NCBI RefSeq assembly: GCF_000321225.1
Contig: NW_004450397.1
Coordinates: 2,058,915 to 2,122,914 of the forward strand
DNA length: 64,000 nt
Source of the DNA: Odobenus rosmarus divergens
Taxonomy: Eukaryota > Chordata > Mammalia > Carnivora > Odobenidae
Reading direction: 5' to 3'
In this document: piece after piece, positions 22,605 through 34,241 of the stretch
Layout of the letters: every line of letters starts with the position of its first letter
Position numbering within the stretch: position 1 is the stretch's first letter
Program-made: the position numbers and the translations under genes
The notes under the pieces: model-generated
Databases searched by the model: none
What the model was told of the DNA's origin: nothing
Seen by the model: only the letters and a program-made list of their open reading frames with translations

Positions 22605-23231
22605 TTTTTTTTTTTTTGCATGATCTTTATCTTTTTTTTATTAACATTTAATGTATTATTTGTTTCAGGGGTACAGGTCTGTGATTCATCAGTCTTACAC
22701 AATTCACAGCGTTCACCATAGCACATACTGTCCCCAGTGTCCATCACCCAGCCACCCCATCCTCCCCCCTTCACTGCAGCAACCCCCAGTTTGTTTCCTA
22801 TGATTAAGAGTCTCTTCAAACCATGGGAGACTATGGACTCAGAAACAAACTGAGGGTTCCAAAGGGGAGCGGGGTGGGGGGATGTGTTAGCCTGGTGATG
22901 GGTATTAAAGAGGGCATGTACTGAATGGAGCACTGGCTGTTACACCCAAATAATGAATCATGGAACACTACATCAAAAACTAATGATGTAATGTATGGTG
23001 ATTAACATAACATAATAAAATAAATTAAAAAAAAAAAGAGTCTCTTATGGTTTGTCTCCCCCTCTGGTTTCATCTTGTTTCATTTTTTCCTCTCTTCCCC
23101 TGTGATCCTCTGTCTTGTTTCTCAAATTCCACATATCAGTGAGATCATATGATAATTGTCTTTCTCTGATTGGCTTATTTCACTTAATACCCTCTAGTTC
23201 CATCCACATTGTTGAAAATGGCAAGATTTCA
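22605..23231 (-). mobile_element. L1 3' end insertion, hosting a second L1
   Basis: Left end is a T-run (minus-strand A-tail), followed by the reversed carnivore L1 3' UTR (AACATTTAATGTATTATTTG, CTGTGATTCATCAGTCTTAC). At the right it reaches the reversed 3' part of ORF2 and UTR (CACATATCAGTGAGATCATATG, CCTCTAGTTCCATCCAC, GGCAAGATTTCAT). A perfect 21-base duplication lies at 22584-22604 and 23232-23252. Positions 22817-23035 are a later L1. Confidence 0.93.
22817..23035 (+). mobile_element. L1 3' end nested in another L1
   Basis: Plus-strand carnivore L1 3' UTR: ACCATGGGAGACTATGGACTC, TGATGGGTATTAAAGAGGGC, AATGAATCATGGAACACTAC, AACTAATGATGTAATG and CATAACATAATAAAATAAA plus an A-tail. AAGAGTCTCTT is duplicated at 22806-22816 and 23036-23046. 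It lies opposite to the host L1. Confidence 0.93.
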
Positions 23232-23252
23232 TTAGTCATTCAGTGATATTTC

Positions 23253-23510
23253 AGTAGGAACTCCAGATAAGGGATGAGGAAGCCATTGTGTCTGTGTACT
23301 GTATGGAAGTCATGCTCTATAATCTAGGCTACTCTTTCTATCACAATGTTCTGTCCATGTTTCTGAAATCTGAGGGAAAGATGGATGTTATTGTTGTGCC
23401 TTGAACTTGCACAAAAAGCCAGATTGTCAAATCAGATTTATAAAATCAGACAGTTATCCTAATGTCAAATTTTACCAATAGTTTCAAGGATATAAGCAAT
23501 CAAGGACATG
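23253..23510. other. Unrecognised spacer
   Basis: Nothing recognised. Confidence 0.4.
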
Positions 23511-23635
23511 GACAAAAGAAAGAAAGAACAAAAAGAAAAAGAAAGAAAGAAAGAAAGAAAGAAGGAAGGAAGGAAGGAAGGAAGGAAGGAAGGAAAGAAA
23601 GATGGAAGGAAAGAAAGAAAAAAGAAAAAAAGGAG
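23511..23635. repeat. (GAAA)n/(GGAA)n microsatellite
   Basis: Pure purine tract: GAAA units, then about eight GGAA units (23561-23594), then GAAA again. The lysine- and glutamate-rich open frames across it are repeat artefacts. Confidence 0.95.
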
Positions 23636-24664
23636 AGGTCTAGGACACACTACATGGCTTTCCAGGTCTTTATTTGTTGCTCAGACATGCATTCCAGTCC
23701 AGAGTAATAGATGAAGTTTCTAGAAAGGATTGAAAATCACCTCACCTAGCAGGGACTTTTAGGTTATAAAATATCTATATTTTACAGCCAGATTATTATA
23801 GGGCTTATATGACATTTTCCAGAGAGCTATGCTTCAAAACCACACAAATTCTAGGTTTGTCTATTTTAAACAAACCAAACCAGGGACATTCTAGTGAGAG
23901 AATTCTATACATAAGAATTCTTTTCTAAATAAATGTCATTCTTTTATTTACCAGGAAATGATTCATCAACATGTTTATAAGAAGGATAACCCAGGTCACT
24001 TATTTTCTTTCCCTGAGTGTGTCTCTTGGTAATTGGAGAGAAAGATAAATCAGAAGCCACTGCTTTAATACCTTCCTTCTCAGATCCATAAAACATCCAT
24101 AGACTGGGGTAGAGAAAGTATAAGAGTAAGAATAGACATAGTGCAGTTTGTGGCTAAGCCAAATAACTATTATTACTCATTATGAGCAGCAATAATATAA
24201 GGAAACTTTTGTCTCAGGAAGAAGAGCCTGATCAGACATTATAGAAAAGCTTAGGAGTGGTAAATGGGGATAGATTGAGCAATCAGAAGGCATCAGATAG
24301 CTAGTCTGAACATTACAATAATAACAACAGCAGTGGGGAGGAAGAAGTGAAACCCAAAGGTGTTTTAAAGAAAAATGGCAGAAACTGGTAATTTTAACAC
24401 TCAGAATAGAATAAAGGTAAAAGAAAAAGGTTTCCCTAAACTTCTAGTGAAGGGAGATGACACTGAAAGTGGTAAAATTAAAATAAATGGCATATTGCAG
24501 AGTAGGTCAAAGTCGTGAAAAAAGGAATACTCTGAATTTAATTGATGAGTGAGAAGATATGATAGTCATCTAAAAGGAAGTAAGCCAGATATATTGGGGG
24601 AAAAATAAAAACAGGATTGAAGAATATGTGAAATTTAGGAATTAGTTAGAAAATTCTAATAGTT
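23636..24664. other. Unrecognised intergenic sequence
   Basis: No repeat or gene recognised. Confidence 0.4.
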
Positions 24665-24780
24665 GATTCAGTTAACAAATGTGCACTGAACATAATATTC
24701 TGTGTTATTTCTAGGCATAGGGAATATAGATGTGAGCAAAACAGCTACAAACAAAAATCCATGCCTTTCATTACTCAATT
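24665..24780 (-). repeat. L2 LINE 3' end remnant
   Basis: GATTCAGTTAACAAATGTGCACTGAACATAATATTCTG, CTAGGCATAGGGAATATAGATGTGAGCAAAACAG and AATCCATGCCTTTCA follow the minus-strand L2 end. Confidence 0.7.
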
Positions 24781-24819
24781 CTTGTGTGCCTTCCTAATCT
24801 CTAACTACTCCCAGACTCT

Positions 24820-25640
24820 GACCTCAGTGATCCTGTTAACCCATGGGAAACTCTGTGTTTTGCGGATGGAAGTCTTGGTTCTTGGGTTCCCCACCAAAGA
24901 GTTACATGGGGATCTGTGCTCAAATAAAGACAGCCAGAAGGAAAGTGGGCACTCTCAAGGTGGGAGAGCTGGCAGGCCCAGAGGTAGGAACTGCTCTGGG
25001 GCTACAGGGGCCCTTTCTTTTCATGTGAGGGAGGGGGGAAGTCTTGCATGTCCGATGGCTTGCCCTCTAATGGATAGCCTCCAGTCTTGTGGGAGACTCC
25101 TCCCACAGGTTGGGAAGGGAAGTTTTTGACCCAGAAGATTTGTACTAGAACTGTCATGGCAGCCTTTCTTCAAGGTGAGTGGGACTATAACTGCCATGCA
25201 AATACATTATAATGGATCTAGGGGTTACCCTGAGGCAGAGGTGGAAGAGGAGAGCATACGCTCCACACCTGTGGCTCTTGGTCTGGTAGCCCCATGGTCT
25301 TATAAGCCAGAAGGTCAAAATGTTGTGTCCCTGGGCTTCTAATGTATAACCTATTTATCACCATCCTTGCCTCTAGCTCATGTATAACTTCTGCCTACTT
25401 TATCAGTACAACCCACCCATGTGGCCGTCAAAAAGTGTTGGGGCATTAAGCCTACTAGGAGCAGCCCTCAATCAGTGATTGGCAGTAGTCAGTGCATAAA
25501 TATTTCACTTCCCTCATCCCTAAAGTTAGATATCTCTGAAGGGAATGTGTCTTATACTGAAGAGGTTCTCTAGCAGAGTCCCCCACAGTGGCAGCTGGCT
25601 TAAGTACCCTTCATTAGCCACCTTTGCTTTCTTATCTTAG
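24820..25640. other. GC-richer block of unknown origin
   Basis: More G and C than the surrounding DNA, with pieces such as GGAACTGCTCTGGGGCTAC, GGGAGACTCCTCCCACAGG and CATGCAAATACATTATAATG. It may be a decayed LTR, but I could not match it to a family. The 122-residue open frame at 24761-25129 starts in the L2 remnant and has no motif. Confidence 0.35.
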
Positions 25641-26479
25641 ATTTACTATAGGCAAGGATAACTGAACACAACCTTTCCTACCCAAAATATAATTTACTGA
25701 ATGTATTTAGCTATGGGAATACTTTAGAGATTATTAGTAGCTAATTTTTGCTTTGAAAAAAAAACTAATAATTTTAGCTGCTGAAAGCCATTGCAATTAA
25801 TTATTAGGCAATATGAAAATTTGTTGGGATCTTGGCAGTTTCTGTCAGAAATGTGCCCCTACAGGCATCACATTACACTGGTCACTAATTGGCATTTGGC
25901 ATTCACTTTGAAAGTTTCAGGAGTTATAACAGAAGCAGCCATGTCAAGGATGTCAAGCAGTCATGACATCACACTACTCATGTCAAGATGAGTTGTGAAA
26001 CTATTTGGTTTCACTAGTGTGATCACACTCAGGTTGTTTTAAAATGTCCAGTGCTGCTGGAGGAACTGATGAATCTGACAGAGGGAAAGCTCTTTATAGG
26101 GAAATTAGGAGTCTGAATGTCAGAGGCAAGTGTCAGATTGTTTTGTTCTAATTCACTCCTTTCAATTTAAGGATTCTCAGAGGATATTTGATGATATATG
26201 CATACACTAGACATCCTGCTCTGCAAGTTTATGTTTAACATATAATTGAGGCAGAATTTTATCTTTGGAAAAGTTTAGGGACATTTTTATGCATTTAATC
26301 TTGATATCAATCATAGTCTTTATGGTTGTTTTGATATGAATCTAATATTATCAAATCACTATCCTAAACTTCTCAGGACATAATGAACATACACGAAAAT
26401 TTAAAATAAATTTGCTTGCCAGACATGCCTAAAGGAAATATGTCATTAGATTTCATATTATGTAGACATGTCAGTTTTC
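25641..26479. other. Unrecognised sequence with a short repeated motif
   Basis: Not assigned to a repeat. ATGTCAAG occurs three times within 47 bases (25941, 25950, 25980), next to TGACATCA. Confidence 0.4.
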
Positions 26480-27084
26480 TAGCCAATTTCATTCACTTAT
26501 TCATTCAACCAGTCATTTATGGGACACAGGTAGAAATACAGCAGTGCCTGAAACATACAGTATAAAAACACCTGCCTTCATGGAGATTAATTCTATAGGA
26601 GAAACTGGCTGTTAAAAAATAAAAATGGTGACAAGTGCTGTAGAGAAAAGTATATAAATGAAGGGAGTGTGACAGGACATGGTGAAGTAGGTTTGGGGGC
26701 TTAAATAGTGATTTAAAATAAGGTGGTCAGGGTAAAACACCAAAAAGATGATTAAGCAAAAACAGAAAGAGGTGAGAAAGTGAGCCATGCCAGTATCTGC
26801 TTCTAAGCACATAACAGAGGGAAAGTGATACAAAGACGCTAACATAGCAATATTTCTACGGAGCAGTTAAGCCAGTGCCACATGGAGAGAAATTCATGGG
26901 GAAAGGAGTACTAGGAGATATGGTCAGAGAGGTTGCAATGGGCCTGATCATCCCTTTCTAACGTCATTGGTTCTTAATGTGAGCTATGTGGGAAGCCAGT
27001 GGAGGATGCTGAGCAAAGGAATGGCATGAACTGACTTAAATTTTAGAATCATCCATCTGGCTAAATGTTAAGAATAGAAATGGA
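26480..27084 (-). repeat. L2-type LINE remnant, first part
   Basis: Minus-strand L2 text in order: CACTTATTCATTCAACCAGTC, ATACAGCAGTGCCTGAAAC, CTGCCTTCATGGAGATTAATTC, AATAAGGTGGTCAGGG, GGTGAGAAAGTGAGCCATGCC, ATATGGTCAGAGAGGTTG, AGCCAGTGGAGGATGCTGAGC and GGCATGAACTGACTTA. Interrupted by an LTR remnant and resumed at about 27505. Confidence 0.75.
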
Positions 27085-27500
27085 GTGTATTAGATTAGGC
27101 AAATGGCTGTAAAAATAAATAACCTTCAAGTCACAGTGGCTTAACATAATAGCAGTTGGTTTGTTTTGGGGGGGGGTTGTGTTTTGGTTTTTTTTTTCTT
27201 GTTCAAAAAACAAATAAATGTGAGTCTTCAGGCAGAGAAGCACTCAGGGTAGTCAATGAGGGACTCAGGTTTGGGTATCTTGCAGCTCCCTCAGTCCCAG
27301 CCCCAGAATGTCTGCTGCCTCTCTGGTAGTCAGAGGAGGAGAGGAGAACCCCTGAGAAGCATAGTATTTTCACCAGTAATTCCATCAATAATTCACTGGC
27401 TAGAACTCCATCATGTGGCTGTACCTCACAGCAAAGTAAGCTAGGAAGTGCTGTCTAAATCTATGTTCAGGAGGAGAAGGAAGTGGGTTTGGAGAACAAA
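27085..27500 (-). mobile_element. MaLR-like LTR inserted in L2
   Basis: AATAACCTTCAAGTCACAGTGGCTTAACATAATAGC at the left is the reverse of the MaLR-style end. It continues with GGCAGAGAAGCACTCAGGG, AGAACTCCATCATGTGGCTGTACCTCACAGCAAAG and AGTCTCTGCCACA. L2-type text lies on both sides. The same family recurs at 32.9-33.3 kb. Confidence 0.6.
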
Positions 27501-27504
27501 TTAG

Positions 27505-27610
27505 TCTCTGCCACAGGGAACAAGGACGGACAAAGGGACCGCAGTTAGGAGCTTGTTGCATTTATTCAAGAGAGAGAGAAGATGGCAGCCTGGACTGCAG
27601 TGGTGGCAGT
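27505..27610 (-). repeat. L2-type LINE remnant, second part
   Basis: GTTAGGAGCTTGTTGCATTTATTCAAGAGAGAG, GATGGCAGCCTGGACTGCAGTGG continues the element interrupted at 27085 (family wording: AGGAGGCTGTTGCAATAGTCCAGG). Confidence 0.65.
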
Positions 27611-28007
27611 GGTTATAGTGAGAGTGAAGCATGGAAGAATTTCCAAAGCTCTTCTTACTCTGTTTTTGGTAGTGAGCAGGGGATATTAGTAGATGCTATA
27701 TGACAGATTGTTTCAGAGATCAAATATGATTGAGAAGTGCTGGATTTTTCTACAGAAGGTTTCTTACAACTTTTATTAAGCTTGCTTAAGAGTTTTTTGT
27801 TTGTTTTATTGCTTAAAGATAAATGTAATAGGCAGTTGATTAAAAGAATTCTCCAGTAATTTTTTTTAATAGATAATGTCACATAGCTAATATTCTATAG
27901 AAAATTCTTTGGGAAGAGAAATGAATTATTGTTTAGAAGATAAGCCTTTGGTCTTTGATATATTTGGTCTTCCTGTGTGACTTTAAGTGACTCTTACCCT
28001 CTTTAAA
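27611..28007. other. Unrecognised AT-rich sequence
   Basis: No repeat or gene recognised. Confidence 0.4.
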
Positions 28008-28020
28008 AGTTACTCTTCTT

Positions 28021-28572
28021 TTTTTTTTTTTGTAGCACTATTTTCTGTTTTGTTTTCTTTCTTTTTTTATCATTTGATTTTATTTTATCTTTCATCATGA
28101 TAAGTGTACTCCTTAATCCTCATCTCCTATTTTCCCCATCCCCCCCACCCAGCTCCCCTCTGGTAACCATCAGTTTGTTCTCTATTGTTAAAGGTCTGTT
28201 TCTTGGTTTACCTCTCTTTTTGGTTTTTGTTTTTTTAATCTTTGTTCATTTGTTTTGTTTCTTAAATTCCACATGTGAGTGAGATCATATGGTATTTGTC
28301 TTTCTCTGATTTATCTTGCTTAGCATTATATTCTCTAGCTCTATCCATGTTGTTGCAAATGGCAAGATTTCATTCTTTTTTATGGCTAAATAATATTCCA
28401 TCACATCTTCTTTATCCATTCATCTATCGATGGACACGTGGGTTGCTTCCCTAGTTTGGCTATTGTAAATAATGCTGCAATAAACATAGGGATGCATGTA
28501 TCCCTTTGAATTAGTGTTTTTGTATTTTTTGGGTAAATACCCAGTAGTGAAATTACTGGATTGTGGGGAAGA
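28021..28572 (-). mobile_element. 5'-truncated L1 (3' UTR and ORF2 end)
   Basis: T-run at left, then the reversed L1 3' end: CACATGTGAGTGAGATCATATGG, AGCTCTATCCATGTTGTTGC, ATCTTCTTTATCCATTCATC, AATAATGCTGCAATAAACATA and GGTAAATACCCAGTAGTG. A near-duplicate flank GTTACTCTTCTT / ATTCACTCTTCTT lies at about 28008-28020 and 28573-28585. Confidence 0.9.
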
Positions 28573-28589
28573 ATTCACTCTTCTTGATT

Positions 28590-29461
28590 CTGAAATGGAT
28601 ATATTAACACTCAGATGGCTCTCCTTACAGAGTTAAGCAAATTGAATAAAACATTGTACAATCATACAAGATAAACATAAAGGAGTGTTATTATAATTCT
28701 TGCTATAGCTAAGAAAGAGCAGAGTACATGGAGATACAGAGTTTTTACCACAAGCAGGCTGGATGCCTGATCATCAGGGAGTCTTGCAAGATATTCTCAT
28801 CTTGACAATAGCCAGGTGTTCCTTAGCCTTTTACACCTGGAATTGATTAAACTAGATTTGCAAAGCCAAACTCTACTTACCAGCTCATAATATAAAGCTG
28901 TATATAAACAGGACTTAAAACTTATAATTTAAAATAGTCTGGGACCACTATGCTTATGTTTACCATTCATGACACCCTCTTTCCAATATAAGGGTATTTA
29001 AGAATGCCAAGTAAAGAGTTAGACACTTGTTTAATGAACACAATCACAGAGAAACAGAGTAAGTTTGCTATGGTGGATATTATCTTCAGGCCTTGGTGAA
29101 AACTGAGCCAGATAGCCCTCAGCTCTAGAGTAAGCATACCCCCGACATGGTATGTCTAGATCAACTTTCCATTATTGGTCTGAGAGGATACCTCTTTTCT
29201 AAGCCACACAACCTGAGCAAGTTTTTCAGCTTAGACTGTCTTGCTATAAATTGGACAGAGAATCAATGATATGATTTTCATTTGATAAATCATAGTCTCT
29301 TTCTACTTGTGGTTTCTTGCAATTATATTGGGTCATCTGGGAATGCCTAGTGGCCTGAATCACTCACTCACAGTTGATTAATCTGTAACACCAATGAGGG
29401 AAAGACCTGGCCAAGGAGGAAATGGTAGTGGTCATGATTGATGCTAAAGTTAATGAAATAT
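28590..29461. other. Unrecognised intergenic sequence
   Basis: No repeat or gene recognised. Confidence 0.4.
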
Positions 29462-29478
29462 AAGAATTTTATAGTGCA

Positions 29479-29678
29479 GGGGTGCCTGGGTGGCTCAGTC
29501 ATTAAGCGTCTGCCTTCGGCTCAGGTCACGATCCCAGGGTCCTGGGACAGAGCCCCACATCGGGTTCCCTGCTCAGAGGGAAGCCTGCCTCTCCCTCTCC
29601 CACTCCCCCTGCTTGTGTTCCCTCTCGCTGTGTCTCTCTCCGTCAAATAAATAAAAATCTTTAAAAAATTTTTTAAAA
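29479..29678 (+). mobile_element. Carnivore tRNA-derived SINE
   Basis: GGGGTGCCTGGGTGGCTCAG to AAATAAATAAAAATC and an A/T tail. A 17-base duplication with one mismatch (AAGAATTTTRTAGTGCA) lies at 29462-29478 and 29679-29695. The internal polymerase III boxes (TGGCTCAGTC and the GGGACAGAGCCCC region) are largely intact. Confidence 0.96.
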
Positions 29679-29799
29679 AAGAATTTTGTAGTGCATATAA
29701 GGGGAGTCAGGAATCAAAATACAAATATAGAGCAATGATTAGCATACTTTGACTATGAAAGCAACTGCCTGCCCTCTGTGCAGTGTAATGTCAGACAAT

Positions 29800-30400
29800 T
29801 GAATGGCTTGGCTGCATTCATTCCATCACTTCCATTTTATTTGTTTCCCTTTACTTTTAAAAATAATTTTATGAATATGGAAGCATTAATTGGTGGCTTT
29901 TTCTTTCAACACTTTCAGTATTTCACTGTTTTTTTCTTGCTTGCATGGTTTATGACAAGAAATCTACTGTAATTCTTACCATTGTTCCTCTATAAGTAAA
30001 GCATTTTTCCCTCTAGTTTCTTTCAAGATCTCTTTGTCTTTGGTCTTCTACAGTTTAAATATGATATATTTATCCTATTTGATGTTTTCTGAGCTTCCTG
30101 GATATTTAGTTAGGTGTCTTTCATTAGTTTTGAGAAGTTCTAAGTCATTATTATTTCAAATGTTTATTTGCTCTGTTCTCTCTTTCTTCTCTTCCCAGTA
30201 TTCCAATTATGTATATGCTATACCTTTTGATTGTCCCATAGTTCTTCAATATTCTGTTCTGGGTCTGTTTTTTTTTTTTTTTTTCATTTTTCTCTATCTT
30301 TGCATTTCAGGCTGAGAAGTTTCTATTGACCTATCTTCAAGCTCACTAATTCTTTTTGTTGCCATGCTGAATGTACTGATGAGCCTAAGAACTAAAACAA
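29800..30400 (-). repeat. Old L1M fragment (ORF1 to ORF2 junction side)
   Basis: Reversed L1 text: AGATCTCTTTGTCTTTGG, TGTTTTCTGAGCTTCCTGGAT, AGTCATTATTATTTCAAATG, CTCTTCCCAGTATTCCAATTATG, GATTGTCCCATAGTTCTTC and TATTGACCTATCTTCAAGCTCAC. The same order occurs at about 40.9-41.3 kb in the longer L1. Confidence 0.75.
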
Positions 30401-31870
30401 ATAGGTATTTAGTGTAAGGATTTATATTATTCTGGCTAGATGTTGGGCTGTGTTTAAAGTTTGATGTAAATTATAGCCACTAGAGTACCAGAGACTTCAA
30501 ATTCCACTAGAGAGTTCTTTTTTTTTTTTTTTTTAACTTTGGACTTTTCTAAATACTCTCTTCAGAGTAAGCCTGTGTTTTGCAACTTTTTCAGCTGTAA
30601 TCCATTATTATTATTCTGAAGTCATGTTGGTGTGATCATAATATATGCAGGAGGTAGTGCCTTCTGTAGTCTTTGGATTAAATCTCAGTTTTCATGTAGT
30701 TTTGTGTTTTGGGATGTGACCCTCACAAACAATTATGTCTCTAGTGATGTAGGTTTTTTTATTCCCCACTTCCCCAGCCTGTTACTGTCTTCCCTGGCTG
30801 TCGTATTCCAATATGTTTCTTGAATCCCACCTCATCATGACTATGTTCCCCACTCTTTGGTGGGACCAGAAAAATGGAAGAGGTTGGAATGGGAGGACTT
30901 TTCTTTCTCCACTTAGGATTTAAGAAAAGGTCTAAGAAAGTGTTTTTCCCTAGAGAATAGACCTGAGTGTACTTCACAATGATTATACCTTCACTGTGGG
31001 CCAGAGGCATGAAGGGATTTTTCTAAAATCTTCACTGTGAGAACATGGTGATGATCCTGGAAGTGAAGCCAAAGAAAATGTGAATATATCTCTATAGAAC
31101 TATGGCTCCCAGGAGTTTCTCACTCTCAGGCTAGTCCATACTTAGCCTCTAGCAATTGACCAATATTACCATTTAAGTGTTTTTACAAAATCAATTTATG
31201 GGTCCAGGGGCTTCTGTTTCAGGTGAGATTGTGGTTGTTTTCTTCTGGATGAGCCTATGTCTCTGGATTTAAGGGTGGTAGTTTGTCCTGTGACTTCAAT
31301 TTTCTGATAGGCCCAAGAAAAATTATTAGTTTCAGTTTCTCCAACTTTTTCTTGTTGTAAGGAGGAATGATGACATTACCATTACCTCTTTACACAACAG
31401 AGATAAAACCAGAAGTCTCTTATTCCTTTTTGTAGCTACTATTGTCTTCCTTGTTTTGGGACTGGGTCTCTAGAGAAAGAAAGAAGTTCCTTACTAATCC
31501 TGAGATTTACTAGGGATAGACGTTAATATCAAACTAGACTTGCCATGATTCTCTGTGGATATAACTTCTGTCTCTTCATCATCTAAATTCTGGGGACAGT
31601 CCAGTGTAGGCCTACATTTTTGACTTAGACATTTAAGCACCTGGTTGTCTAACAGGTAGGTTATCTAATAGTTTTTATTCTTGACTGAGCAATGGGAGTG
31701 AGGATTGTAAGTATAATAAAAGGAAATTTGCCATAAACAAGGCCCAGCAAGCAAAGGGAAGAAGTGCTAGGTGAAAACCTTCATTTACCCTCAACATGTT
31801 AAATTCAGTTCTTAGCTGTTGGTTATCTATTCCTATAAGTGAGAAATTATGTTTGTCCCCCTCTTTTAAG
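30401..31870 (-). other. Possible 5' continuation of the old L1M; otherwise unrecognised
   Basis: It follows directly on the L1M fragment and could be its decayed 5' UTR. I cannot confirm this from text alone. No gene seen. Confidence 0.3.
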
Positions 31871-32864
31871 TAACACTTCTTTTAAATGAGCTACTAAAAC
31901 ATAGGCAAATTAGGGATAAATTATATAAAGAGCCAACATTTTTCTTTCTTCAAAAAAATGAAACTAAAATAAAATAGTATAAAATATGCTACTAAATATG
32001 GATGTGTTCTTTTAAAAATACTAGAAATCATATGCTTACAGTATAAATCTTTAACTTTGCAGATTTTATAGAATCTTAAATTTTCAGAGTTATAAGGAAT
32101 CTTAAAAGCCAGTTTCTTTTATGAATTTAAATCATTAGTTTTATCCAAGTTGTAATAAATGGGCTATATGCAAAAAAAAATCAGTATGTTACTTATTCTT
32201 CTTTCTCATTATTTCTCATTCTTTTTTGTGGATTTGATCATGCCTTTTGATGGGAACATTCATTTCTTCAGTTTCAGTATCATTATGAGCAGTGTGCTAC
32301 TGATTGTTCAAGTGATTTTTAAGTCTCTGGAAAAGTAGCATTTAATCCAATAAATTCTGTAGTAGTTAAATCAGATAAATAAAATTATTGACGAGTTACA
32401 TATGATGTTAAAATTTGACTCTTCATCCTCTTTTTCAGTATGTCTCAGCCTTTTTTTTCATTATTCCCCCATGATACCTCTCAAGATAGTTTTTCCTGAT
32501 CACTCCATCTCCCATAAAATTCTATTAGTACTACAGATATACTCTATATCTGTGTAGTACTGTAGACCCTGAGAGGCTCAGAAACCATTGTAATATCTAA
32601 GAGTTTTGTCTCCTTTCTATGAACGAAGTTTCATGCCCTTGGACATGCTATTGTCTTACTGAGTACATGCCCTATTTGACTAGTAATAATAATTCATTCA
32701 TCAAGCATCTAACAAATTTTAAGTGCAGGTTCTAGAGTCAAGCTATTTAGCATTCTAACTCAACTAATTAATCAATGTGCCATCATGAGTGATTTATTAA
32801 CTCAATATTCCTCAGCTTTTCCAATTTAAAATAAAAATAATGGCACCCAAATTTGTTAAAATAA
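31871..32864. other. Unrecognised sequence with weak L2-like part
   Basis: Positions about 32430-32560 (CCTGATCACTCCATCTCCCAT and TCTATTAGTACTACAGA) weakly resemble plus-strand L2. Nothing else recognised. Confidence 0.35.
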
Positions 32865-33280
32865 CATTGACTGCTGTAACAAAACATCTAAATGTCTGCT
32901 GTTTCAAATATGATAGAAGTGTATTTCTCACTGTTGTGAATTCTAAAAAGAGTTTTTCCTGAGTGTCATGTTAGCTCTGTGCCAGATACTGGCTTCTGCC
33001 ATCATGGGCTCCACCAATTTTAAGCCTAGACATAGCTTCCAAGATTGCCTTGGGAGTTGATATCCAGCCCTCAGTCAAGACAAGATAATTGAGAATTGCC
33101 CATAGGAAGTCTTATGGGCCAGTGTGGAAGTGGTACATGTTACTTTTGTCCACATTCTATTGCCCAGAATTCAGCCGTATAATCACAGCTAACTGCAAGG
33201 TAGGCTGGGAAATAGGTTTCATTTCTATGTGCAAGGAAGAGAAGAGATGACTTTGGTTAACAGCTAGTCAGTCTTTATGA
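32865..33280 (-). repeat. MaLR-like LTR remnant
   Basis: ACTGCTGTAACAAAACATCT, AGTCTTATGGGCCAGTGTGGAAGTGG, CCACATTCTATTGCCCAGAATTCAG, ACAGCTAACTGCAAGGTAGGCTGGGAAATAG and AGCTAGTCAGTCT. Same family and orientation as 27085-27500. Confidence 0.6.
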
Positions 33281-34239
33281 TGGCAGCTATTTTATAGCAT
33301 TGTGGGAGTTATTGAGCTATTTAAAAGATATATAATGTTTAGAAGAGTCTAGCATTGTAACTAGGTTCTTTAAAGGGATATTTTGAGAATTGTGGATGGA
33401 GTATAGAAAATAAGTTTAAGTACCATCTGATACAGATGGAGTTGAGATTTATAAAAATTAGGTAATTTATTTGGTGTTACTAAGGTAGAATTTGAACCCT
33501 ACCTAATCGAACTTTAAAACTTGTGTTGTTGTTTTTTCATTATACTGTGCTTACTCCACTCAATAATTTAATTACTTTTATTTGCTAAAAGGCACTCATA
33601 TTTTCACTAATAAATCAAGGGCTCCTTAATAATGTGACATAACTAATTAGACAATTTTATAAAATGCTTTGGATTATCATAATAAAGACAATGCAGACGG
33701 CATTAATTCTTGAGTTTCTACTTATTATAGGTACAGTTTTTAATAAGATAACAATTGTGGAGAGTATGTTCCAGAGAGGTAATACATAAAAACTACACAT
33801 TTTTAAAAATGAAGATCTTAGTACCAAATTGAGAAATAAAGTTCTCTGAGGATATAGAAATTAATCTGAGGTAAGCATGTCTTTAAAAATTCTGTTGATC
33901 TTTTTAAAAGTCTCAGTATAAGGAGCCCTATAAGGTTACCTAACATTTTATCAGTTTCCGGTTGGCTCACTGTGTCATCAAGATGATATTTTGTTATAGA
34001 TTTAATTTTACTCATTTTCTATAAAGATTCTGTTAATTATGAAAATTTTACAGCTGCTAACTTTTCATAAAAATTCTGATGAAATAAAACTTAAAGAATA
34101 CATGAAGATAGGAAAAAAACTATACCTTAACAGTGATATGTTTACCTTCTACTAGTTTTCTTCATGCATACATGTTTCATATGTCTTTATAGTGCATTTA
34201 TAGCACTTACCTCTTTGTATTCTTTGTTGTTTTCCAGTA
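33281..34239. other. AT-rich sequence with a possible MIR piece
   Basis: About 33460-33550 (AGGTAATTTATTTGGTG, AGGTAGAATTTGAACCC, TTATACTGTGCTTACT) weakly follows minus-strand MIR. The remainder is unrecognised. Confidence 0.4.
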
Positions 34240-34241
34240 TA

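Noticed and set aside
23462..23714. Lysine- and glutamate-rich frames
   Set aside because: Read-through of the GAAA/GGAA microsatellite.
24761..25129. 122-residue open frame
   Set aside because: It begins inside an L2 remnant, has no domain or plausible splice context, and is within chance length for a GC-richer stretch.
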